The notes under the pieces: generated by a model
Databases searched by the model: none
The model's input: the letters and a program-made list of their open reading frames with translations, nothing else
Told to the model about the DNA's origin: nothing
Shown here: one piece after another, positions 53,234 to 61,761 of the stretch
Layout: the number at the start of each line of letters is the position of its first letter
How positions within the stretch are numbered: position 1 is the stretch's first letter
Assembly (NCBI GenBank): GCA_051875715.1
Contig: JBJEHD010000009.1
Location: 1-64,000, forward strand
DNA from: DYCT01 sp051875715
GTDB taxonomy: Bacteria > Bacteroidota > Bacteroidia > Bacteroidales > Bacteroidaceae
DNA length: 64,000 nucleotides
Reading direction: 5' to 3'
Made by a program: the position numbers and the translations under genes

Positions 53234-56200
53234 CTACGCCTCCGGAACCTCGCACACGTCCACCGACCGCAACAGGTCGGCATAAATGGGATTGTGATTC
53301 AGAACCGACGGACACCCCACCAGGAACAACTGCCGGCGGGCACGCGTCAGGGCCACGTTGAGTTTGCGGTCGATGGCATGGCCGTGCTCGTAGATGACGT
53401 TGCACAAGAAGTGCAACTGCCACGGATGATTCACACAGAAGGAATAGATGATGATGTCGCGTTCGCTGCCCTGATAGCGCTCCACCGTGTCGACCATCAC
53501 GTCGTTCAGCGCCGCGATGCCCTGCAGGGCCAGTTCGCGACGGATCTGGGCAATTTGGCTGCGGTAGGGCGTGATGACGCCCAGCGTGCGCGATGCATCG
53601 AACGCCTCGGGCCGGCTCCGATAGACCTCGGCCGCCAGACGGGCCACGATGGAGGCCTCCTCGGGATGGGTCTTGCCCGACACCGCTCCCACACACGGCC
53701 GCGAGGGGATGAAGGCCATGCGGCGCAGCAGCAGGTCGCGCCAGGGGGATTCATAGTCGGGCGGAAGCGTCAACCGGTCGCACTGGTGCGGAAGGCCGAG
53801 CGGAAGGAGGCGGTCCTCGTAGAACGCGCGGTTGGGGAACGACGCCACGGCAGGATTCATGCGCCCCTGGCGGCACAAGTGGTCCACCGCACGCGGACAC
53901 CGGTCGGCATACGTTCGGTAAAGCCGTTCGAAAAGCGAGTCGCGCCAGTTGGTCAGCCCGATGGCGTTCAGTCCGGGCTCCTTCACCCGGGTCTGCTCCT
54001 CGCTCTGCAGCACGACGGCCGGCAGCTGCTTGTGGTCGCCAATCAGGATGAAACGCTCCACCGCATTGCATCCGTCGGGCGTCCTGGCGCACAAGACGGG
54101 CAGCAGATGGGGCTCCAGTATCTGCGTGGCCTCATCCACCAAGGCCGCATCGAAATGCTTCAGCCGAAACAGTTCGGGCTTCGTCGACACCGACGCCACG
54201 GTGCCCACGAACAGCCGGCACGACTCGATGCGCCGACGGGCCTCCGTTCGCCGGCGGCATCCGTCCAGGACGTTCTCCAGCAGGTAAGGCCGATACGCCT
54301 CCTCGCACGTGAGTTCGTTGCCGATACGGATGAACGACACCTCCGGGCGGATGGAGCACAACGACCGGCAGATTTCGTCGACGGCCCGGTTGGTGTAGGC
54401 CAGCAACAACAGCTGCGTCGCAGGATTGGCATGCAGCATCTCGACCATGCGCCGCAAGGCCTGCGAGGTCTTGCCCGTGCCGGGAGGCCCCACCAGCAGG
54501 AAGAAGTCGCGTGCGGCACAGGCCTTCAGCGCCACCCGCTCGAAGTCGTCGGCCGCCGCATCGATGGCGGCATCATACGAGGCATCGAACCGGGGCTCGC
54601 GAACGCCCAGCAGGAGGTCGCGCCGCTGCGGCAAAGCCTCGGCAAACGCCCGAAGGCCGTGGTAGAGGGAACGGAAGGTGACGTCGGAGGCATCGTGCTC
54701 GACGGCATACAGGCTCCCGGCCGGCAGCACCGACAGGTTGCGCTGGGCCGCCCGGAAACGGATGGTGATGCGGTCGGGTTCCAGTTTCTCGATGTTGCCC
54801 TTGAACACCATCTTGTTCGTGACCAGGTCCGTAGCCACGTTGCGCTCGTAAAGCACCACCGCGTCGCCCCGGCGGAAGTTGGAACAGAAGTCGTCGGCAT
54901 ACATCGGGACAGACAGCACCACATACGCCTTGCGAGGCTGGTCGGCCCGGTTCTCGACGATGCGGAGGTCGAAGAGGATTTCGCCCGCCTCGCACTTCTC
55001 GGCCAGCGTCGACAGCCACAAGGCCGCTGCCCCTGCCCGTCCGTCGTAGTCGATGTCGCCCGACTTGGACGTGTAGAGTTCTTTCGTGACGAAATGGTAG
55101 AGGGAGAAGAAGTAGGTCTGCTCCAACGGCGAAAGAGACGCGACCGACGTCCGGAAGTCATCGATGGGCGGACGCAGATAGTCCCTCCAGAACCGCCCGG
55201 TGAGTCCGCGCTCGTTCATCACCTCGGCCTTGATGTCGCCCAAGCGGAGGGCCGTGTGGCGCACGTCGTCGTGACGCTGCACCTCGAACTCGCCCGCCAC
55301 AATCCGGTTGCGCACGTCCATGACCCGCTTCACCGTCGACCACGAGGCCGAGGCCGGATAGAGCAGCGGATAGCGCGTATAAAGCAGGTACGGATGCTGG
55401 TGCCGATGGTCCACCCCCATGCTGAACTCGAGCACGGCCATGTAGAGCAACATCTGCACGCGGTTGTTCTCGCGCGGCTCGATGTGGTCCGGCCCGCCAT
55501 ACTCGTTGGCCCGGCCCGACTTCATTTCGATGAAACTCTCCATGCTGCGCTGCATGTAGTCCAGCCGTCCCTGCACGCCAAGGGCCTCGCACATGTAGGC
55601 CGGCTCGAGCACCGCGTCGTCCTTGTCCAGCCGGTAGCCCGGCTGGCGGAACGTCTGGGTGACCACCGTGCGGATATGGTCGAAATGCATCCGGCAATCG
55701 GCAAAGAAACGGCGTTCGGCCTCGGGGTCGCAAAGTTCGTCAGCCGTGGCCAGTTCGAGGGCATACATCCGGAAGCCTTTCTGCATGACCGACTGGTAGT
55801 CCACCTCGCCCTGCGCATGAATCCACTCGTCCAGGAACAGGTTGGCCAGGTTACCCAGCAGCAGCGGAAGCGCATTCTCGGGCGGAGTCAGGCGTGCCAG
55901 CCAATAATTGGCCGGATGGCTGCCGTACGGCCGGAAGCACTCGGCCAGCGAACTGATGTCGACCAGGTAGTCGGGCTCGAGGATGAGGAAACCGGGCACG
56001 TAGTCGCCCTGCTCGTCGACCGACACGTCCAGCAGGTTGAGTTGGGCATGCTCCCACAGGACGGAGACGGTCTGCCGGAATATGTCGTTCACGCCCGGCA
56101 CGCCATATCGCACCCGGATGCCGTCGTCCGCCACGAAATCCAGCGGATTCACATACAGATAGGTCTCGTCCGCACGCAAGAAACTGACGCGAAGCCGCTT

Positions 56201-56614
56201 GAAGAACCGGACCGCCTTCGGACGCCGGCTTCTGACTTCCGACGAAGGAAACAACCGAAGCAACGACTCGGGCACCGGCGTGCCGCTGATGCGCTCCACG
56301 GTGAGGCAGACCGTCCGCAGGTCGCGCCCGAAGAGGTCGGCCTGCGGCATTTCGCGCCGGTTCAGCACGGCGGCGGCCGTCAGTCGGAAGGTGTGCAGGG
56401 CATTCAGTTCCGCCCGCGTCCACCCGTGTTCGCGGGCCAGGTAATTGAGCCGGGCCCCCAGGTCGGTCATCTGCAACGCCGTATCCGATACGGACGCACG
56501 GCACAAGCGTTCCAGGCACTCGCGCATCTGCCGGTAGGCGGCCTCAAGCGAACGCCCGGCCACGGAAGCCGCCTCGGCCAGCGACGCATAGAATTCGTCG
56601 GGAGCAGGATTCAT
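53234..56614 (-). CDS. Dna2-like nuclease-helicase
   Basis: A 1126-residue protein combining a PD-(D/E)xK nuclease with a superfamily-1B helicase. The nuclease motif is GRLDYM near 351 and EMKSG near 364 (RecB/Cas4-like). The helicase has Walker A GPPGTGKTSQALRR near 708, DEATQ near 828, GDHKQLPAVV, ITPYRSQIAQIRRELA, VDTVERYQGSERDII and LNVALTRARRQLFLVG. The order (nuclease before an UPF1/DNA2/NAM7-type motor) is that of eukaryotic Dna2, which processes 5' flaps and DNA ends. Its ATG overlaps the tatC stop (ATGA). A role in end resection or repair is inferred; no phage-defence partner is nearby. Confidence 0.85.
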   Translation of the reverse strand: MNPAPDEFYASLAEAASVAGRSLEAAYRQMRECLERLCRASVSDTALQMTDLGARLNYLAREHGWTRAELNALHTFRLTAAAVLNRREMPQADLFGRDLRTVCLTVERISGTPVPESLLRLFPSSEVRSRRPKAVRFFKRLRVSFLRADETYLYVNPLDFVADDGIRVRYGVPGVNDIFRQTVSVLWEHAQLNLLDVSVDEQGDYVPGFLILEPDYLVDISSLAECFRPYGSHPANYWLARLTPPENALPLLLGNLANLFLDEWIHAQGEVDYQSVMQKGFRMYALELATADELCDPEAERRFFADCRMHFDHIRTVVTQTFRQPGYRLDKDDAVLEPAYMCEALGVQGRLDYMQRSMESFIEMKSGRANEYGGPDHIEPRENNRVQMLLYMAVLEFSMGVDHRHQHPYLLYTRYPLLYPASASWSTVKRVMDVRNRIVAGEFEVQRHDDVRHTALRLGDIKAEVMNERGLTGRFWRDYLRPPIDDFRTSVASLSPLEQTYFFSLYHFVTKELYTSKSGDIDYDGRAGAAALWLSTLAEKCEAGEILFDLRIVENRADQPRKAYVVLSVPMYADDFCSNFRRGDAVVLYERNVATDLVTNKMVFKGNIEKLEPDRITIRFRAAQRNLSVLPAGSLYAVEHDASDVTFRSLYHGLRAFAEALPQRRDLLLGVREPRFDASYDAAIDAAADDFERVALKACAARDFFLLVGPPGTGKTSQALRRMVEMLHANPATQLLLLAYTNRAVDEICRSLCSIRPEVSFIRIGNELTCEEAYRPYLLENVLDGCRRRTEARRRIESCRLFVGTVASVSTKPELFRLKHFDAALVDEATQILEPHLLPVLCARTPDGCNAVERFILIGDHKQLPAVVLQSEEQTRVKEPGLNAIGLTNWRDSLFERLYRTYADRCPRAVDHLCRQGRMNPAVASFPNRAFYEDRLLPLGLPHQCDRLTLPPDYESPWRDLLLRRMAFIPSRPCVGAVSGKTHPEEASIVARLAAEVYRSRPEAFDASRTLGVITPYRSQIAQIRRELALQGIAALNDVMVDTVERYQGSERDIIIYSFCVNHPWQLHFLCNVIYEHGHAIDRKLNVALTRARRQLFLVGCPSVLNHNPIYADLLRSVDVCEVPEA

Positions 56615-57408
56615 AACTCCTCCGGTTTGTCCTTCACCAGCCAGATGCTAAACTCATAGAGCAGCCACAGCGGAACGGCCACGACCGACAGGGTGAACGG
56701 GTCGCCGGTGGGGGTGATGATGGCCGCCAGCACAAACACCGCCACCACGGCATGGCGGCGATACCGGCGCAGGAACGAACGCGTGAGCAGGCCGCTCAGC
56801 GACAGCAGCCAGGCGACGAGCGGCAACTCGAACACCAGCCCCATCACCAGCACGAGCATCATGAAATTGTCGATGTAGGAATTCAAGGATATCTGGTTCT
56901 CAATCTGTCCGCTCAACTCGTAGGTGGAAAGGAAGCGCAGGGTGAGCGGATAGACCATGAAATAGCCCAACGCCACCCCCACGAAGAACATGCCTCCGCC
57001 CAGCCAAAGCGCCTTGCGCATGCCCCGCTTCTCGCGCGGATACAAGGCCGGCTTGACAAAGCGCCACAGTTCGAACAACAGATAAGGGACCGACACCACG
57101 ACCGACATCCAGAAGGCCGTGGACATGTGGACAAAGAAAGGAGAAGCCAGGTTGATGTTGATGAGCCGCACCTCGAAACGGCTCGTGAAGAAGTCGCCCG
57201 TCAGGTCGAGATGCTCGCCGATGACCCGCAGCAGACGATAAAACACGAAATCGTCGTGGCACGGAGCCAGGATGACAGAGTCGAACCAACAAGGCATGGT
57301 GGCGAAAAAGCCCACGGCCAAGACCAGCCATACCCCCAGCACACGAAAGAGGGAACGACGCAACACATCCAGGTGGTCCCAGAACGTCAGTTCGGCCATC
57401 TCGCTCAC
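56611..57408 (-). CDS. tatC: Sec-independent translocase TatC
   Basis: A 265-residue inner-membrane core of the twin-arginine translocase, which binds the RR signal and exports folded proteins. Six helices; the conserved N-terminal FWDHLDVLRRSLFRV, the SFFVHM/PYLLFELWRFVKPALYPREK segment and helix-5 ELPLVAWLLS motif are present. There is a long first periplasmic loop (about 60 residues). ATGA overlaps on both sides, with tatA before and the helicase after, make one translationally coupled operon. Confidence 0.95.
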   Translation of the reverse strand: MSEMAELTFWDHLDVLRRSLFRVLGVWLVLAVGFFATMPCWFDSVILAPCHDDFVFYRLLRVIGEHLDLTGDFFTSRFEVRLININLASPFFVHMSTAFWMSVVVSVPYLLFELWRFVKPALYPREKRGMRKALWLGGGMFFVGVALGYFMVYPLTLRFLSTYELSGQIENQISLNSYIDNFMMLVLVMGLVFELPLVAWLLSLSGLLTRSFLRRYRRHAVVAVFVLAAIITPTGDPFTLSVVAVPLWLLYEFSIWLVKDKPEEL

Positions 57409-57635
57409 TCCTTAGCCTGCGTATCGGTTTTGTCCGCCGGTTTGTCTTCGTTGAGGGGCTTCTTGATTTCGGCCTCAGCCTCGGCCACCCCCTGCTTGAA
57501 ACTCTTCACGCCCTTGCCAAGGCCCTTCATCAGTTCGGGAATCTTTTTACCACCAAAGAGCAACAGGACAATCAGCACGATGACCAGCAACTCGCCACCG
57601 CCCAGGTTGAAGAATAGAAGGATTGAATGCGTCAT
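57405..57635 (-). CDS. tatA: Twin-arginine translocase subunit TatA
   Basis: A 76-residue pore-forming Tat subunit. A short membrane helix (ELLVIVLIVLLLFGGKKIPE) with the conserved FGxxKxPE hinge, an amphipathic helix (LMKGLGKGVKSFKQGVAEAE) and an acidic-lysine tail. No TatB is present, so the system is of the minimal TatAC kind. First gene of the operon. Confidence 0.95.
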   Translation of the reverse strand: MTHSILLFFNLGGGELLVIVLIVLLLFGGKKIPELMKGLGKGVKSFKQGVAEAEAEIKKPLNEDKPADKTDTQAKE

Positions 57636-57662
57636 AACTTTGTCAGATTAGGATTAGTTCCG

Positions 57663-57670
57663 CAAAACTA
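57663..57670 (-). promoter_or_regulatory. -7 box of tatA operon
   Basis: TAGTTTTG on the minus strand, 28 bases before the tatA ATG. Confidence 0.45.
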
Positions 57671-57682
57671 CAAAAAATTTGA

Positions 57683-57690
57683 TATCTTTG
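57683..57690 (+). promoter_or_regulatory. -7 box of ung
   Basis: TATCTTTG on the plus strand, 47 bases before the ung ATG. The tatA and ung -7 boxes lie 13 bases apart, so the divergent promoters overlap. Confidence 0.55.
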
Positions 57691-57737
57691 CCACATCGCC
57701 TCCCAAAAGGGCCGCGAATTAACAGGAAAGCACCCGT

Positions 57738-58397
57738 ATGAACGTAACCATAGAAGAAAGTTGGAAACGGCATCTGATGCCGGAATTCGAAAAGCCGTAC
57801 TTCAAGCAACTGACCGATTTCGTCCGCAGCGAATACAGCCAAGGTCCCGTCTACCCGCCGGGCCGCCTCATCTTCAACGCCTTCAACCTGTGCCCGTTCG
57901 ACCGGGTGAAGGTCGTCATCCTGGGACAAGACCCCTACCACGGCCCCGGCCAGGCGCACGGGCTCTGCTTCTCGGTCAACGACGGAGTGCCCTTTCCGCC
58001 GTCGCTGGTGAACATCTTCAAGGAGATACGCAGCGATCTCGGCACCGAACCGCCCGCCACGGGCAACCTGACCCGATGGGCCGAACAGGGTGTGCTGCTG
58101 CTCAACGCCACGCTGACCGTACGCGCGCACCAGGCCGGATCGCACCAACGGCACGGCTGGGAGGAGTTCACCGATGCGGCCATCCGCATCCTGGCCGAAC
58201 AACGGGAGCATCTGGTCTTCATCCTGTGGGGAGCATACGCGCAGAAGAAAGGTGCCTTCATCGACCGCAACCGGCACCTGGTGCTGACGGCGGCCCACCC
58301 CTCGCCCCTCTCGGCCTACCGTTTCTTCGGCAACCGGCACTTCAGCCAGGCCAATGCCTATCTGCAGGCACACGGCGAGACGCCCATTGTCTGGTGA
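57738..58397 (+). CDS. ung: Uracil-DNA glycosylase
   Basis: A 219-residue family-1 UDG that excises uracil from DNA. The water-activating loop GQDPYHGPGQAHG (catalytic Asp near 63), the Asn-containing LLNATLTVR strand and the minor-groove loop HPSPLSAYRFFG with the catalytic His are intact. Length equals the family norm. It converges with lptD with only 16 bases between stops. Confidence 0.97.
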   Translation: MNVTIEESWKRHLMPEFEKPYFKQLTDFVRSEYSQGPVYPPGRLIFNAFNLCPFDRVKVVILGQDPYHGPGQAHGLCFSVNDGVPFPPSLVNIFKEIRSDLGTEPPATGNLTRWAEQGVLLLNATLTVRAHQAGSHQRHGWEEFTDAAIRILAEQREHLVFILWGAYAQKKGAFIDRNRHLVLTAAHPSPLSAYRFFGNRHFSQANAYLQAHGETPIVW

Positions 58398-58413
58398 GCA
58401 TCGGCCGGACCCG

Positions 58414-61107
58414 TCAATACCACTTCACGTTGCTGTTGTTGGAGTTGTTCCGCTTGTCCCACTTCAATGCATCGGCCAGCATGCTCGAGTTAGCCCGGAT
58501 GCTGAAGTTGTAGGACTTCCACATACCCACCGGCGATATGCTGCACGACATGGTGAAACAATGGAGGTCGCGCGTGATGGTCATGGTCGTCTGAGCAATC
58601 TTGTGCGCATCGAAGTCGTACGACGTCGAGAAGGTCATGTTCCACCGGTTGGCAATCTTCAGGTTTCCCGAACCGCTGAGCGTATGGACGATGCGATACG
58701 GATAGCGCATGTTGTGCACGTGGATGGGCTTGGCCGTGTTCTCGCGGATGTTGAACGAATAGGACAGACTGAACGACCACGGCATCTTGAACGGCATGTA
58801 GCCGTCGTCATCCACCGAAGCCTTCTTGGAGGCCTTCTTCTGCGTGCGGGCTTTCTCGTCCGTACGGTCCTGCTCGCCGTCGTCCGCAGCCTTGGCGTCG
58901 TCCTTCGGGCCAAACCACTTCTTCCACGTCTCGTTGTTAAAGGTATAGGAGAAAGAGGTGCCCATGCCCTGGAAACGTCCGAACCGGCCGTACGACCATT
59001 CCGTACGATCGCCTACGACGACATTCCCCTGCTCATTGAACTGATAGGCATAGGTGGCGAACGATGTGCTCAGGTTCAGCGTATAGTTCTTGGTCAGTTT
59101 CATACGCAGGCTCATCGAGAGGTCGCTCCACGGCCGGGTCTTGGCGGCGAAGTTGTAGGACATGCTGGCCGAGATGTCGTCAATCAGGCTAATCTTCCGG
59201 ATGCCGGTCGAGTCCTTGTCGGACTTCACCTTCATCTCGATGTTGTCCGACAAACTGAACGAAACGCTTCCCTGCTTCCCCTTCCCGGGGTAACTAAAGA
59301 TGGCCCCCTCATACGGAGAGTACTCCCGCGTACGGACTTCGCCCTCGGAGTCGGTATAGGTCACGGTCTTGTAGTAGCCGTAGCGGCTCGAACCGAAGTC
59401 GGGCGCACCGCTGAGGCTGACCGAGGGAGTGAGGACGTGGCGTATCATCTGCATCTTCTCGCCAAAGAGTTTCTTCCACGGCTTGCAGAAGATGTACAGT
59501 TTCGTGTTCATGCTGATGCTGGCCGAGTAGTCGTAGACGCGATAAAAGCCATACGTCGTATCGACCGCCACCACATCGTTGCGCACAGGGTCGTAGTCCT
59601 TCTTCACCCGGCTGGTGTACCAGCGAGAGTTGTAATTGAAACTCGGGACCACGTTGATGTACTTGAACAACTGGAACGTGGCGCTGACGGGCACGTTGTG
59701 CTTCATGCCGTTGTTCCAATCCTTGATGAGATTGGACTTGAACAGGAGATTGTCCTTGGTGTGGATGCGGTTGTCCAACTGGCCGGTATAACCGATGGAG
59801 ATTTTCTCGTACCAACGCTCTGCACCCGCCCGCTTCTTGCGGCGGAAAGGGAACTTCTTGCTCATGGAGATGTTCAAACTGGGCAGAGTGACGGCTATGG
59901 AGGAGTCGCGCATGGTCTGGGCGATGTTGAACGTTCCGCTGAGCGTCACCCCGGCCTCGGCAAACGTGCGCGAGTAGCTGACGCTGGAGGTCTTGGTGTT
60001 CTGCGCATACAGGTTCGGGTTATAGTAACTGTCGAGGTTGGAGCGTTCGTAACTGCTCGTGGCGAAGTTGACGCTGGCCGAGAAGGTGCTGTTCGGGTTG
60101 GCCTTGGCGTCCTGCCGGTGCGTCCAGGCAATCTTGAAGTCTTTCGACACCGAATAGTCGGGCATGTTCTTTTCTCCGGTCTTGGTCACCAGGTAACTGA
60201 CGTTGATGTTGCCGGAGAACTTATACCTTTTATTATAGTTGCTCTGTGCACTCAATCCCCACGAGCCCTTCGTGAAGATCTCGCCCCGCAAGGCCAGGTC
60301 CATCTTGTCGCTGATGGCAAAGTAATATCCTCCGTCGCGCAGATAGAAGCCCCGGTTCATCTCGTCGCCATACGTCGGCATGATGAAGCCGGACGAGTAT
60401 TTGCTGCTGAACGGGAAAAAGCCGAACGGGATGGCCAGCGGCAGGGCCACGTCCTCCACCACCAGGTAGGCCGGTCCGAAGACCACATTCTTCTTCGGCC
60501 TCACCTTGGCTTTCGTCAGTGCCAGGTAGAAGTGAGGATGGTCGTGATTGTCGCACGTGGTGTACTTGCCGTTCTGCAGGTAGAGGTTGTCCTCGGCGTC
60601 CTTCTTGGCATCGTTGCTGGTGACGTACCCCTCGCCCTGTTGCGTCACGACGTTGTTGATAAAACCCTTTTTGGTCTTAAAGTTGTATCGCATGATTTCC
60701 GATTCGTACGGCGTTTCGCCGTCCTTGAACACCGGCTTCCCTTGCATGACACCCAGCGTGTCCGCCACACCCGTGGCATAGACTGTGCTGCTGTCCATGT
60801 TCATCGTGATGACATCGGCCGTCAGTTCTATCTTCTCGTAGTTCACCTTGCCTTGCCCGTACAGATGGGCATAGCCGCCCTGCGTGAACACGATCGAATC
60901 GTTCGCTTCGTAGATGACCGGCGCGTCAAGCGGCTGTTTCTTCTTCGGTGCAACAGCCACAGAATCATGCACAAGCGAATCTACAGCCACACTGTCGGCA
61001 GGAGCCATGGGCACACGCCCCCTCCGCTGAGCCAACGCCCAGCCCGGAAGCAGGAGAAAGAAACCCATCAGCAGGAGCGATATCGTAATTCTGGTCTTCA
61101 AGTGCAT
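58414..61107 (-). CDS. lptD: LPS-assembly outer-membrane protein LptD
   Basis: An 897-residue outer-membrane barrel that inserts lipopolysaccharide into the outer leaflet. Signal peptide 1-27. An OstA-like N-terminal beta-jellyroll (IYEANDSIVFTQGGYAHLYG, 60-180) with the YTTCDNHDHPHFYLAL segment. The 26-strand barrel domain starts at about 220 and carries a charged loop insert (DDAKAADDGEQDRTDEKART). The C-terminal end is the usual barrel end. The ATG at 61107 begins the signal peptide, since the upstream -7 box leaves no room for an earlier start. Confidence 0.9.
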   Translation of the reverse strand: MHLKTRITISLLLMGFFLLLPGWALAQRRGRVPMAPADSVAVDSLVHDSVAVAPKKKQPLDAPVIYEANDSIVFTQGGYAHLYGQGKVNYEKIELTADVITMNMDSSTVYATGVADTLGVMQGKPVFKDGETPYESEIMRYNFKTKKGFINNVVTQQGEGYVTSNDAKKDAEDNLYLQNGKYTTCDNHDHPHFYLALTKAKVRPKKNVVFGPAYLVVEDVALPLAIPFGFFPFSSKYSSGFIMPTYGDEMNRGFYLRDGGYYFAISDKMDLALRGEIFTKGSWGLSAQSNYNKRYKFSGNINVSYLVTKTGEKNMPDYSVSKDFKIAWTHRQDAKANPNSTFSASVNFATSSYERSNLDSYYNPNLYAQNTKTSSVSYSRTFAEAGVTLSGTFNIAQTMRDSSIAVTLPSLNISMSKKFPFRRKKRAGAERWYEKISIGYTGQLDNRIHTKDNLLFKSNLIKDWNNGMKHNVPVSATFQLFKYINVVPSFNYNSRWYTSRVKKDYDPVRNDVVAVDTTYGFYRVYDYSASISMNTKLYIFCKPWKKLFGEKMQMIRHVLTPSVSLSGAPDFGSSRYGYYKTVTYTDSEGEVRTREYSPYEGAIFSYPGKGKQGSVSFSLSDNIEMKVKSDKDSTGIRKISLIDDISASMSYNFAAKTRPWSDLSMSLRMKLTKNYTLNLSTSFATYAYQFNEQGNVVVGDRTEWSYGRFGRFQGMGTSFSYTFNNETWKKWFGPKDDAKAADDGEQDRTDEKARTQKKASKKASVDDDGYMPFKMPWSFSLSYSFNIRENTAKPIHVHNMRYPYRIVHTLSGSGNLKIANRWNMTFSTSYDFDAHKIAQTTMTITRDLHCFTMSCSISPVGMWKSYNFSIRANSSMLADALKWDKRNNSNNSNVKWY

Positions 61108-61135
61108 TCTAACTACAAAGCATTTGCTTGGTCGG

Positions 61136-61143
61136 CAAAAGTA
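61136..61143 (-). promoter_or_regulatory. -7 box of lptD
   Basis: TACTTTTG on the minus strand, 29 bases before the ATG at 61107. Confidence 0.5.
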
Positions 61144-61761
61144 CACATTCTACAGCAAATAGAGGGCCTCATCCGCCATTTTTCTTCGTTGCACGTCGCA
61201 GCGTCCCCATTTACCCGCCGCCGGCCATGAGGAACCACAAATTGCGGGTACGCCGCAGGAAAAACAGCACGACAGGGCGCAGTCTTCGATTTTTTGCATA
61301 CATTTGCAGAGTCCGGCAGCCAGTCGGAACAATTGCAGGAACACGTATTCATTCCTGCAACCCTTACAGGGGACATGGACAGAATACGAGGTCGTACAAA
61401 AAAGTGGACATACGAAACAGACAGCAACAAGAAGAAACAGAAACGCTACGGAATGCCCAAGCCACAGGCCGGCCTTCCACACGAGAAAACCAACCGAGGC
61501 TCAGCCTCAACAATCATCAACTCGGCGTTTCCGTTCTGACAACTTGATCAAGAACATGGAATAAAATATGGAGCGTTTAGCTCTTGTTCTCTTCTACAAG
61601 AATACCGCCAATATTCAACGCATGAGGACAAGCAGGCTGAAGGTTCATGCTCATCGGGCGTGGACCATTCTGTGCTTGTTATGCGTGCAGGTCACTTGGC
61701 GGTAACCTTTGTAGAAGGCAAGCAAAAGAATGGTTACACGCCTTTTTTATTTACTATCATC
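61144..61761 (+). other. Long leader or decayed region before the BspA-like gene
   Basis: About 600 bases without a convincing gene. A plus-strand -7 box TACATTTG lies at 61299-61306, followed by a hairpin TTGCAGGAA/TTCCTGCAA near 61333-61360. Two short frames (ATG 61375, 54 codons; ATG 61568, 45 codons) have no recognisable product. This could be a long 5' leader of the gene at 61762 or the remains of a lost gene. Confidence 0.4.
61299..61306 (+). promoter_or_regulatory. Isolated -7 box
   Basis: TACATTTG on the plus strand; the nearest convincing start codon is 455 bases away. Confidence 0.35.

Noticed and set aside
53234..57635. Phage-defence island around the nuclease-helicase
   Set aside because: Neighbours are housekeeping genes (tat, ung, lptD) with no integrase, methylase or other defence gene.
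61294..61564. Overlapping short plus-strand frames of 54-86 codons
   Set aside because: Three frames overlap here and none has a recognisable domain, signal peptide or start context better than the others.
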